Positions 27,235 through 34,426 are shown, numbered from the stretch's first letter. The stretch: DNA of 36,971 bases from an uncultured Pseudomonadota bacterium (GCA_913061055.1 CAJXVA010000033.1:1-36971), one strand, 5' to 3'. Numbers and translations are program-made. The notes: a model not told the origin generated them from the letters alone.

Positions 27235-27268
27235 ACCCCAACGTGGGGCCTCCCTCCCGATGAGGGAG
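27235..27268 (-). promoter_or_regulatory. Tandem hairpins between the two large TPR genes
   Basis: On the - strand, a 7-bp hairpin CTCCCTC/GAGGGAG (27250-27268) is followed at once by a 5-bp hairpin CCCCA/TGGGG and TTTC (27235-27248). It lies in the 166-base gap between the genes at 27345 and 27178. The T-run is short, so it could be a weak terminator or attenuator, or a processing or stability element that sets the ratio of the two proteins. Confidence 0.4.
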
Positions 27269-27344
27269 TGGTTTGGCCCGAGAAAAGTTCCCAGGCCGAG
27301 TGAGCCGGGCCCCGTGCGCGCGACGGGAGCCGACTCGAGTAGAC

Positions 27345-29144
27345 TCATTCTTTGCAGAGACTGGTGACTTCGTAGCGGTAGAAGCCGAGCTCGTCCTGCC
27401 AGTATTCGCCGTTGTAGTTGTAGATCTCGTGCTCGGAGTCGATCTCAGGCTTCTGAGGTTTGGGAGGCACGGCTTCGAGCTCACCTTGCTCTTTGCGCTT
27501 CTCCTGAATCTCGTACTCGACCTTGATCATCTCTTTGTTGAGGTTCTTGATCTCTTTGATCTGCTTGGTGATCCGCGTCCGGGCCTCGGCACCAGTCCGC
27601 TCCTTCGCAGCTGAAGCCGCGAGGTCGAGATCCTCTGTGACGCGCTCACCGACACCGCTGGAGATGAACTCGCCGCTCATCTCCTCGAGCAGCACCTGCT
27701 CACGCTCGAGCTCCTCGACGTACAAGAAGTACTTCGAGAGCGTCTTATCCTCGAGCGCCTTCTGGGCGACCTTCTCGACGAACGGATCCAGGCCGGACTC
27801 GTCGTTGAGGATCTTCCGGGACAGCTCGAAGAGCTCGAAGTCCTCGGGGGCCGAGTCGAGGATCCCGCGCAGCTCTTTCATCGTCTCCGGGTAGCGGCGT
27901 TCGAACTCGTCGACGGTACGCTTCGCGGAGTCGTAGCGGCAGTTGAAGTAGTACGTGACCGCCTTGAGCTTCAGGGCGTCCGGGTACAGGTAGTCGTAGA
28001 AGAACGGCGCGTTGAGCGTGTGCACGTAGCCCAGCGTCCGCTGGTAGTGGCTGTTCGCGTTCGCGTCGTCGACCTCGACCTTGCGGAACTCGGCCCAAGC
28101 AGCCCAGTGCACGCCGTCGAGGAAGTACTTGGAGGACAGGTCGATCTGGTCGAGGTACTTCGTCGCCGTGTCGAACTTGCCCACCATGTAGAAGATGTTG
28201 GCGAGGCCCAAGGACGCGAGGTCCTGGTACTGCTTCATCTCGTCTTCGAAGGTGACCTCGAAGCTGGTCTTGTCCTTGCGCTTGCGCTTGCCCTTGTTCT
28301 TCTTGGCCTTGGCGCGCTTCTCTTTGCGCAGCTTCTTCTTGTTGGCCTTCTTGTTGGCAGCAGCGGCGTCACGAAGCTCGACCGAGCGGCGGATGACCTG
28401 CTTGAATGCGTCCACGGCGGGCTCGCCCTTGAAGTCGCGGGTGTGCGCGACGCCCAGGAAGAACTGCGACGGGATGTAGTAGTCGGAGTTCTTGGGGACC
28501 TGCTCGAGAAGTGCGATCGACTGCGGGAGATCGCCCTTCTGGTAGTGGAAGCGACCCAGCAGGTAGTACAGCTCGTCACGCACCTCGTCGAAGTCCTCGT
28601 CTTCGAGGTCGGTGGGCTTGTACGTACCGATCTTCTGCAGCACCTCGGCGCCCTCGGGCAGCTCGCGAGAGAGCGAGGCAAGCCAGGGAAGGGTCAGCTT
28701 GTGGAACGGGTGCGACGGACCGGCCTGGACGATCTCGTCGAAGACGGAGAGCGAAGCCGAGTAGAACTCGAGCTTGTACAGCGCCTTGCCGAGCCAGTAC
28801 TGAGCGCGAGGCTGGTCTCCGGGAATCTCTCCCGCCGAAACTTTGTAGAACTGAATCGCGGAAGCCTGGAAGTCCTCCGCCTTGTAGAGGGCTTCGCCTT
28901 GAGCGTTAGATCCACCGGCGGTGGCGGATGGTGCTGGCGCTGCGGGCGGCGGAGGCGGAGCACCGGCATCGGGAGCCGGCGGCGCACCACCATCCGCGGG
29001 ACCACCAGGATCCGGCGGCGGCGGCGGTCCATCGAAGGACGCGCTCGCGCTCGTCGCCGAGAAGGCGAGAGCAAGGCCCAGCATGATGCTGAGGCGAGAG
29101 GACAAGAGGGACGCCGTGTGCCTGCGCGAGGTCTTCTTGGACAT
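27345..29144 (-). CDS. Exported TPR protein with basic insert (possibly GltC-like)
   Basis: 599 residues from ATG at 29144; the frame open to 29528 is not coding-like. Signal peptide at about 1-37 (LGLALAFSATSASA|S), a Pro/Gly/Ala linker to about 80, TPR-type helices (about 85-250, again about 290-450), and a striking Lys/Arg run at about 259-290 (codons at 28276-28370). Near 520-555 is a coiled coil (KQIKEIKNLNKEMIKVEYE), and the C-terminus has YNGEYWQDELGFYRYEV. The role is probably periplasmic scaffolding in the same complex as the TPR proteins downstream. M. xanthus GltC is a periplasmic TPR protein of similar size, but I cannot confirm homology by eye. It is the first gene of the - strand block and has a structured leader upstream. 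Confidence 0.88.
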   Translation of the reverse strand: MSKKTSRRHTASLLSSRLSIMLGLALAFSATSASASFDGPPPPPDPGGPADGGAPPAPDAGAPPPPPAAPAPSATAGGSNAQGEALYKAEDFQASAIQFYKVSAGEIPGDQPRAQYWLGKALYKLEFYSASLSVFDEIVQAGPSHPFHKLTLPWLASLSRELPEGAEVLQKIGTYKPTDLEDEDFDEVRDELYYLLGRFHYQKGDLPQSIALLEQVPKNSDYYIPSQFFLGVAHTRDFKGEPAVDAFKQVIRRSVELRDAAAANKKANKKKLRKEKRAKAKKNKGKRKRKDKTSFEVTFEDEMKQYQDLASLGLANIFYMVGKFDTATKYLDQIDLSSKYFLDGVHWAAWAEFRKVEVDDANANSHYQRTLGYVHTLNAPFFYDYLYPDALKLKAVTYYFNCRYDSAKRTVDEFERRYPETMKELRGILDSAPEDFELFELSRKILNDESGLDPFVEKVAQKALEDKTLSKYFLYVEELEREQVLLEEMSGEFISSGVGERVTEDLDLAASAAKERTGAEARTRITKQIKEIKNLNKEMIKVEYEIQEKRKEQGELEAVPPKPQKPEIDSEHEIYNYNGEYWQDELGFYRYEVTSLCKE

Positions 29145-29191
29145 GAGGATTTCGGTTCGAGTGTGGAGCTGGCCTAGGGCCACATCGGGAC

Positions 29192-29277
29192 CGGAGCGGG
29201 TCGGGCTCCGACGTTCGAACAAGGCACGAGGAGCCTTCGTTCGGTGTCGTGGGGGGACCTGGGTAGGAACCCCCCCG
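29192..29277 (-). promoter_or_regulatory. Three stem-loops in the leader of the TPR block
   Basis: Three hairpins stand in a row between the candidate promoter and the ATG at 29144. CGGAGC/GCTCCG encloses a 7-base loop (29192-29210). CGAACAAGGC/GCCTT-c-GTTCG makes 10 pairs with one bulge (29216-29243). GGGGGG/CCCCCC has an inner CCT/AGG (29251-29275). None carries a T-run, so a leader or RNA-stability structure fits better than a terminator. Confidence 0.45.
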
Positions 29278-29292
29278 GTTCGACGCGGCTGG

Positions 29293-29322
29293 ACATTACC
29301 AGTGGCCGGCGCTGCGTCGCAA
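29293..29322 (-). promoter_or_regulatory. Putative promoter for the TPR block
   Basis: On the - strand: TTGCGA, 18 bases, TAATGT, with TGG just before the -10, which resembles an extended -10 element. The predicted transcript would begin near 29285, about 140 bases before the first start codon, and includes the three stem-loops. The matches are partial. Confidence 0.3.
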
Positions 29323-29685
29323 CACCGCACATCCACCGCCAAGCGAGGGCTAGCCGGCGCTTTTCGCAGTTTTGATCGACCGGTGGGATCGCTGACTCCT
29401 CGAACCACAGCGCTCGTGTCACGCGGGCCCGACGACGCGGGTTCCCATCCCCCAGGGATCGGGGCCGGTTCGGGCCTGGGGACGAGTTCGGTCACCGCGG
29501 GGTGACGGCAGGAGCGCCGGGTACACACGGGAAAAACCGTGACCCGTGCGCTTCGCAGCGGAAGCCTCTTTACACTTCTTTCACTGTGCGTGGGTCAGCA
29601 AGCCTCGCATCCCAACCTGCCCCACCCGGTTCGGGGCAACGCAGGAAGGAGATCGGAACACCGTGCTACTGCCCTTCTGATGCAC

Positions 29686-29713
29686 TTGACCGTACGGCCG
29701 GGGAGTGTACGAT
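29686..29713 (+). promoter_or_regulatory. Putative promoter for the Cys-rich lipoprotein
   Basis: TTGACC (5 of 6 to the -35 consensus), 16 bases, TACGAT (4 of 6 to the -10), about 118 bases upstream of the ATG at 29831. The same TACGAT appears as a candidate -10 at 18848-18853 on the other strand. Confidence 0.38.
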
Positions 29714-29830
29714 GGCGCGGGTTCGGAGGTGTCGTCCCGACGCGCCCCCGTCCCTGTCTCTAGCTTGGGCCACCCCCCAGGCGCCGGACATGTCGACAGT
29801 CTGACTGCCGACTGCCCCCCGAGAGCCAAC

Positions 29831-30466
29831 ATGCAAACGAACGATACGTCCCGTCGTCTCCCGCTTCAGTGGCTTCGCAGTGTTGCTGTGACCCTTGGCG
29901 TGCTCTGCATCGCGCCCGCCCTGACCGCCTGCCCCAAGGGGGATGTCGGTGCGCCGTGCAACCACGGCCGCGTCAACCCTCCCGAGTCCAAGCTCGTCAC
30001 CTTCCCCGCGCTCAGCTGCGACGAGCTTCTGTGCGTCTACGCCGACGAGGAAGAGCCGCCAGCGTTCAACTGCACGGTGGGCGCAGCCGGGGACGCGACC
30101 TGCAACGAAGCCGACACGTCGAAGACCCGCTTCGAGTGCGTGGCTTCGGCAGACGGCACCAGCGGAAGCTGCCGACTTCGCAACCAGTACGTCCTCGAGC
30201 GCTCGATGTGCTCGAAGAAGTGCAGCAGCGACGCAGACTGCCAAAGCGCCGGGATCACCCAGCAGGTGGTCGTGGACGACACTGCTTGCCAGTCTGGCTT
30301 CACCTGCGCTCGAATCCAGACGCTCGGTGAGTTCTGCTGCGAGAAGCTCTGCGTCTGCAAGGACGACCTGAACCAGACTGCCGCGGACGACATCGAGATG
30401 GCGTGCTCGCTCGGTCAGCAAGAAGGCTGCTGCGACCAGGACGTCGTCCCCGACTCCTGCAAGTAA
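29831..30466 (+). CDS. Cysteine-rich lipoprotein
   Basis: 211 residues from ATG at 29831; the in-frame extension to 29705 is rejected because this start gives a clean signal. Signal RSVAVTLGVLCIAPALTAC with lipidated Cys34, then a mature part with about 20 cysteines, many in pairs or close spacing (KKCSSDADC, FCCEKLCVC, EGCCDQDVVPDSC). This pattern points to a disulfide-stabilised extracytoplasmic domain and resembles other small Cys-rich myxobacterial surface lipoproteins. I do not recognise a named family. It is monocistronic: promoter at 29686-29713 and a very strong terminator 17 bases after the stop. Confidence 0.85.
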   Translation: MQTNDTSRRLPLQWLRSVAVTLGVLCIAPALTACPKGDVGAPCNHGRVNPPESKLVTFPALSCDELLCVYADEEEPPAFNCTVGAAGDATCNEADTSKTRFECVASADGTSGSCRLRNQYVLERSMCSKKCSSDADCQSAGITQQVVVDDTACQSGFTCARIQTLGEFCCEKLCVCKDDLNQTAADDIEMACSLGQQEGCCDQDVVPDSCK

Positions 30467-30482
30467 GAGCTCTCGCCCAACG

Positions 30483-30517
30483 AAACGCCTCCGTCCTCGG
30501 GACGCGAGGCGTTTTTT
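30483..30517 (+). terminator. Intrinsic terminator of the Cys-rich lipoprotein gene
   Basis: AAACGCCTC + CGTCC pairs with GGACG + GAGGCGTTT around a TCG loop with one bulged C, making 14 pairs, followed by six Ts (30512-30517). It begins 17 bases after the TAA. Confidence 0.96.
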
Positions 30518-30587
30518 GTTGGTTGGTTTCGGCGTGGGTCAGCTCTACGGCGGGAACAACGACGGGTTGCGCCGTGTCGAACTCCAC

Positions 30588-31187
30588 ATGGAGCCCGATC
30601 GAACGCACCCGTACCGAGGTGTGAGCGAGGGTCCACTTTCGGAGCCACGCTCGGAGCCCCGTTTCGTTTCACCTCGGGAGCGCATGCTCGCCGAGACCGT
30701 CATCGATTGGCGGGCGCATAGAGGGCTGAAGGACGTCGCTGCCAACCCTTCGCCGTGGACGTACGCCGGACCGAACCCGACCCGGTACGACTGCGACTAC
30801 CACCACCGTTATTCGCCCCTGGAGGAGCGTCCCGTGTACGGCAAGGTTGCGTTCACGCTGGTGATCGGCTTCGCGGTGTCCGTGGCAGGTGCCTTCGCAT
30901 GGGTCTGGGTCCAGTCGCTCGAAGCCCCGCTTCTCTCCCGCTTCCTGTACTCGGTCACCGCTGCGTGTGTGCTCTACCTGGGCGCTCGCTTCCTGCGAAG
31001 CCGCAAGGGTTCAGACTTCGTAGGCGCCGGGGATCCAGCGGACGCGGAGTCGGCCCGGCCCGATCGTGACGCCGACGACGTCGAACCGAACAGCCACCAC
31101 ATCCCAGAGATCGCGCTCGACGAGCCACGCCGTGGCGGCACGAATCACATGCCGCTGCTTCGCAACACCCACCGTCTCGAGCGGTGA
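30588..31187 (+). CDS. Two-TM membrane protein of unknown function
   Basis: 199 residues if the ATG at 30588 is used. An earlier TTG at 30516 lies in the terminator T-run and is rejected. A shorter start at 30684 has GGGAG nearby and is possible. There is a hydrophilic N-terminal region (about 1-85, with a WTYAGPNPTRYDCDYHHRY patch), TM1 near 87-110 (VAFTLVIGFAVSVAGAFAWV) and TM2 near 117-139 (FLYSVTAACVLYLGARFL), then a charged tail. It is likely an inner-membrane protein. The last 177 bases overlap the 3' end of yraN on the other strand, so the tail may not be under normal selection. I do not recognise a family. Confidence 0.6.
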   Translation: MEPDRTHPYRGVSEGPLSEPRSEPRFVSPRERMLAETVIDWRAHRGLKDVAANPSPWTYAGPNPTRYDCDYHHRYSPLEERPVYGKVAFTLVIGFAVSVAGAFAWVWVQSLEAPLLSRFLYSVTAACVLYLGARFLRSRKGSDFVGAGDPADAESARPDRDADDVEPNSHHIPEIALDEPRRGGTNHMPLLRNTHRLER

Positions 31188-31394
31188 GCCTCGGTCTGCG
31201 CGGCTTCGGGATCTGACCTCGACGAACACGTACTCGGGATCCTCCAGCCGGAGATCGAGCGCGATCAGGTCGATCTCTCCCCCGGCCCGCTCGACATTTC
31301 GATCGAGGATGCTCAGCCCGCGCTCGCAGAGGTACTCAGCGACCCGCGCTTCGACTCGCATGCCCAGCGCCCGAGTCGACCCGGCGGGTTCCAT
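31011..31394 (-). CDS. yraN: YraN/UPF0102 family putative endonuclease
   Basis: 127 residues from ATG at 31394, the family's usual length. A TTG at 31487 lies inside the rplS terminator and is rejected; ATG 31361 is another option. The fold is restriction-endonuclease-like: GxxxEARVAEYLxxRG, then GGEIDLIALD, then YVFVEVRSRS, which supply the Asp and Glu-x-(Val/Lys)-type active-site positions of this Holliday-junction-resolvase-like family, then a conserved KQRHVIRAATAWL helix. The biochemical role in bacteria is still unclear. It closes the rpsP-rplS translation cluster, as in many bacteria, but a terminator lies between it and rplS. The 3' end overlaps a convergent gene. Confidence 0.87.
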   Translation of the reverse strand: MEPAGSTRALGMRVEARVAEYLCERGLSILDRNVERAGGEIDLIALDLRLEDPEYVFVEVRSRSRADRGSPLETVGVAKQRHVIRAATAWLVERDLWDVVAVRFDVVGVTIGPGRLRVRWIPGAYEV

Positions 31395-31485
31395 CAGCGC
31401 CCAGGCTGACACCGATGCACGGATCTCGCCCGCGAATCCGCGGTCTGGGGACACCCCCCCTACCGCTTGCTGGGAACCAGACGTC

Positions 31486-31521
31486 AAAAAGCCGACCCAC
31501 AGCCAGGCTGCGAATCGGCTT
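31486..31521 (-). terminator. Intrinsic terminator after rplS
   Basis: On the - strand, AAGCCGA pairs with TCGGCTT. An inner CAGCC/GGCTG stem is nested within it, and Ts follow (five in all). It starts 26 bases after the rplS stop and ends most transcripts of the ribosomal cluster before yraN. Confidence 0.85.
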
Positions 31522-31547
31522 CGTCCTCCGAACGGACAGAAAGGTGT

Positions 31548-32057
31548 CTAGTCTTGCGCAGCCTTGGCGGCTTTTGCAGCCTCAGCCTTGGCGGCTGCTG
31601 CTTTGGCGTCGGCGGCTGCCTCGACCGAAGACTGGGCTTGAGCGGTCTTGGCCTGCTCTTGCTTCTCGGCCTGGCGGGCGAGGATGGTGCCGTAGTTGCC
31701 CAGCTTGGACGTGATGCGGGCTGCGTTTCCGCGAAGCTCGCGGAGGTAGTAGAGCTTGGCGCGGCGGACTTTGCCGCGGGTGACGAGCTCGACCTTGGTG
31801 ACGCGAGGGGAGTTGTCGGGCCAGACGCGCTCGACGCCGACGCCGTGCGAGCTGGAGACCTTGCGGACCGTGAAGGACCCGCGGCCGCCACCGCGCTTGC
31901 GATGGATGCAAACGCCTTCGAAGACCTGGATGCGCTCTTTGTTTCCCTCGGAGATGAGGGCGTGAACGCGGATGGTGTCACCGGCGCGGAACATGGGAAG
32001 CTCGTGTCGCTTCTCTGCTTGCTCGATGGCCTCGATGGCTGGAATGCTGTTGCTCAT
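31548..32057 (-). CDS. rplS: Ribosomal protein L19 with long C-terminal tail
   Basis: 169 residues; standard bacterial L19 is about 115. The core (about 1-115) has the expected [47 protein letters not shown] and [18 protein letters not shown] segments. L19 binds 23S rRNA at the interface with the small subunit. The extra 50 or so residues are Ala/Lys/Glu/Gln-rich and probably disordered or helical. The start (ATG 32057) matches the family N-terminus. It lies 34 bases after trmD in the rpsP-khpA-rimM-trmD-rplS order and is followed by a terminator. Confidence 0.97.
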   Translation of the reverse strand: MSNSIPAIEAIEQAEKRHELPMFRAGDTIRVHALISEGNKERIQVFEGVCIHRKRGGGRGSFTVRKVSSSHGVGVERVWPDNSPRVTKVELVTRGKVRRAKLYYLRELRGNAARITSKLGNYGTILARQAEKQEQAKTAQAQSSVEAAADAKAAAAKAEAAKAAKAAQD

Positions 32058-32091
32058 GGCGTCGCCTATCCGTCGCTAGTCTGTCGCGTGT

Positions 32092-33378
32092 CTATCGGAG
32101 GAGGAGTCCTGCAAGGCCACGATCTAGGATCGTCAGCGCGGGCGGGCGCGAAGAGTCCTCGATCCCTGGGCCGGTTGCAAGGATTTGATCTTGGGTTTGC
32201 GCACCTTTTCCGCTCGCCGACGGATCCCCCTCAGGCGGGGGCTCCGAAGGCGCGTAAACGGCCGTCGCATCCACGCCCCAAGGGTCGAGCCCGGCGACCA
32301 CGATCAGGCTCGCAGGCGGCTGTGTATCGGTGGAACGCAGGATGTCGAGCACCCACGAGGGATCGGCGGAGGACCGGGGATCTCTGCGCGGATCCCCCGG
32401 CTCATCTGAGAGCAGATCTTCCGGACGCGCGATCGCCACAGTCGCGGGATTGCGCCCGTGGCGCTGCCGCAACCGGCGTCGGAGCTGCTTGAGGCTGGCG
32501 AAGCCCGCCACCGAGACCCGACCTTGCGTGGCCTCGACCCAGGGAAGGACGGCCGCCGGATCGCCACCGAGCACCACCAAGGCCTTCACGCCGTGGCCGC
32601 GCAAGACATCGACATACTCGGCCGAAGGCACGGCCGACGCGGGGACGGCGACATGCAGCTCGCACGACTCCGGGAGTGGTTCCACGTGGCGGAGTTCGGG
32701 ACGCAGCTCGAACGTTCGCGCGCGTGCTTGCTCCAGCCGCCACGCAGCGATCGCCTCGTGGTTGCCCCCGAGCAAGACGCCCGGGACTTCGTGGCCGCGG
32801 AACGACTTTGGTCGCGTGTACTGGGGATGCTCGAGGTACGAGCCGGCATCTCCGGTCGCAAAGGACTCGGTCCGGGCGGACTCCGGGTTACCCAAAACGC
32901 CTTCGCGCAGGCGCGACACCGCCTCGATGATCGCAAGCGCCGCGACCTCGCCCCCATTGAGCACGAAGTCTCCAAGCGAAACACAGACGTCGACGAAGTT
33001 CTCCCGAACCCGGTCGTCGATACCTTCGTAACGGCCGCAGAGCAGCGCGATGCGATCGTGCTTCGCGAACGCTTCCGCCGTGCGCTGATCGAACAGCGGG
33101 GCCGAAGGCGTGAGCAGCACGCGAAGCATCGGGCCGCGCTCGTTGTGGACGTGCTCGAGTGCGTCGACGACCGGCTCGGGCTTGATCACCATGCCGGCAC
33201 CGCCGCCAAACGGCGCGTCGTCCACGGTCCGATGCTTGTCGGTCGTGAAGTCGCGAAAGTTGGTCGTGCGAACTTCCACGAGGCCGCGCTCCACGGCCTT
33301 TCCAAGCAAGCCCGTCTTGGCAAATGCCTCGACCGCTTCAGGGAACAGCGTGAAGACTTCGAAGCACTGAGCGGTCAT
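32092..33378 (-). CDS. trmD: tRNA (guanine37-N1)-methyltransferase with C-terminal fusion
   Basis: 428 residues; usual TrmD is about 240. ATG 33378 (MTAQCFEVFTLFPE) is preferred: it has GAGG five bases upstream and fits the family. ATG 33396, one base after the rimM stop, is an alternative. The SPOUT domain (1 to about 225) has DDAPFGGGAGM, LLCGRYEGIDDRV and SLGDFVLNGGE, the knot that binds S-adenosylmethionine, and LEHPQYTRPKSFRGHEVPGV. It methylates G37 of tRNAs to prevent frameshifting. The remaining 200 residues (LHVAVPASAV ... NPATVAIAR ... TILDRGLAGLLL) look like a divergent copy of the SAM-dependent RNA methyltransferase domain (Pfam Methyltrn_RNA_4) often encoded next to trmD. That assignment is tentative. 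Confidence 0.95.
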   Translation of the reverse strand: MTAQCFEVFTLFPEAVEAFAKTGLLGKAVERGLVEVRTTNFRDFTTDKHRTVDDAPFGGGAGMVIKPEPVVDALEHVHNERGPMLRVLLTPSAPLFDQRTAEAFAKHDRIALLCGRYEGIDDRVRENFVDVCVSLGDFVLNGGEVAALAIIEAVSRLREGVLGNPESARTESFATGDAGSYLEHPQYTRPKSFRGHEVPGVLLGGNHEAIAAWRLEQARARTFELRPELRHVEPLPESCELHVAVPASAVPSAEYVDVLRGHGVKALVVLGGDPAAVLPWVEATQGRVSVAGFASLKQLRRRLRQRHGRNPATVAIARPEDLLSDEPGDPRRDPRSSADPSWVLDILRSTDTQPPASLIVVAGLDPWGVDATAVYAPSEPPPEGDPSASGKGAQTQDQILATGPGIEDSSRPPALTILDRGLAGLLLR

Positions 33379-33397
33379 CGCAGCCTCGGCGTCCATC

Positions 33398-34030
33398 TCA
33401 GGAACCGGGCTCGAGAGCTTCTGGAAGCAGGCCCAGGGGCGGATCGACGAGCACACGCTTGTCGTCGACATCTTTGACGAACCCGGGGATCACCGGGATG
33501 AGCCACCGCTGCGCGCGACCGCTTGTGCCGAAGAACTCGATCTCGAACAGGTCCTGCGCACCGTTGGTGGTGACAGCGACGACCTTGCCCAACGCCTGCA
33601 CGGTCCCGTCCTCGAGCACCCGCTCAACGGGCAGACCAATCGCATCGACAAGGTAGAACTCGTCGTCTTCGAGGTCGGGAAGGACATCCCGTTCGACCTC
33701 GATGGTGAGTCCGCGAATCGCCTCGACGGCCTCGCGTGAATCGACCCCCTCGAGGTCGGCCCGGGCGATGGGCTTTCCGGGGATCATCGAGACCTTGTTC
33801 AAGACCTTGCGAGTGACGATCGCCTTGGTCTTGCGATGGACGAGCACCAGCTCGACGCCCTGTTTGAGCGCGTGCGACCCACCGTCGAACAACTGCAAAC
33901 GCGTCGTGCCGCGAACACCATGTGCTCCCAACACGAACCCGACAGACAGGCGCCCAGATGTTTCGGCTTCAGTTGTTTGGCTGGTCCCGGCGGGGCCAGT
34001 GGTCCGGCTCGTCATGGTCGACTCGCACAC
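33398..34030 (-). CDS. rimM: 16S rRNA processing protein RimM
   Basis: 210 residues from GTG at 34030, with GGAGGG four bases upstream. ATG 34015 is the alternative but its spacing to the same site is poor. RimM helps 30S head assembly by binding ribosomal protein S19. After an about 25-residue Ser/Thr extension, the first barrel has LSVGFVLGAHGVRGTTRLQ. The second, PRC-barrel domain begins at DDEFYLVDAIGLPV and contains DLFEIEF, RWLIPVIPGFV and VDPPLGLL. The gene is nearly joined to trmD (TGA, then one or 19 bases to the next ATG), so translation is probably coupled. Confidence 0.96.
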   Translation of the reverse strand: MCESTMTSRTTGPAGTSQTTEAETSGRLSVGFVLGAHGVRGTTRLQLFDGGSHALKQGVELVLVHRKTKAIVTRKVLNKVSMIPGKPIARADLEGVDSREAVEAIRGLTIEVERDVLPDLEDDEFYLVDAIGLPVERVLEDGTVQALGKVVAVTTNGAQDLFEIEFFGTSGRAQRWLIPVIPGFVKDVDDKRVLVDPPLGLLPEALEPGS

Positions 34031-34084
34031 ACCCTCCGCTCGTCGACCGCCGAGGCGGGGCGACGTCGGGGGGCGCGGAATGCA

Positions 34085-34333
34085 TTACTCGATGATCTCG
34101 AGGTCAGCGCGCTTGCGAAGCTTGGATGCAGCGGCGCTCAAGATCGCGCGCATCGCCTTGACGGTGCGGCCCTGTTTGCCGATCACCTTGCCAAGGTCTT
34201 CTTTGGCGACGCGCAGTTCGAGGACTACGGTTTGTTCACCAGAGATTTCATCAACATGGACGTCGTCGGGCTTATCGACGAGAGACCGCGCGATGAACTC
34301 GATGAGTTCTTTCAGCGAAATGGTGGAAGACAT
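34085..34333 (-). CDS. khpA: KH-domain RNA-binding protein KhpA
   Basis: 82 residues. A single KH domain with the [15 protein letters not shown] core (GxxG loop GKQG) places it in the KhpA/YlqC family, small RNA-binding proteins linked to ribosome biogenesis and cell-size control in Gram-positives. The N-terminus [20 protein letters not shown] is typical. ATG 34333 has GGAG seven bases upstream. It keeps the usual place between rpsP and rimM. Confidence 0.95.
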   Translation of the reverse strand: MSSTISLKELIEFIARSLVDKPDDVHVDEISGEQTVVLELRVAKEDLGKVIGKQGRTVKAMRAILSAAASKLRKRADLEIIE

Positions 34334-34426
34334 GAGGAGCTCCAGCGGCAGCGTAGCGGTACGTCCTCAGGGACGTAGCAGAGCGGGGAAGGGGTTTGCC
34401 GCGTAGATACGGATCATCCCACACGA

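Larger units (their letters stand above)
29145..29830. other. Divergent intergenic region with structured leader
   Basis: 686 bases between the - strand TPR block and the + strand Cys-rich lipoprotein. It holds candidate promoters in both directions (29293-29322 on -, 29686-29713 on +) and three stem-loops at 29192-29277. The middle (about 29330-29640) shows no gene, although several frames stay open because of the base composition. Confidence 0.7.

Noticed and set aside
27179-27484. N-terminal extension of the 1268-residue TPR protein to 27484
   Set aside because: It would overlap the end of the upstream gene and bury the signal peptide. ATG 27178 has its own AGAGG site.
29666-30421. 251-residue open frame on the - strand opposite the Cys-rich lipoprotein
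   Set aside because: The sense strand has a signal peptide, lipobox, promoter and strong terminator. The antisense product has none of these features.
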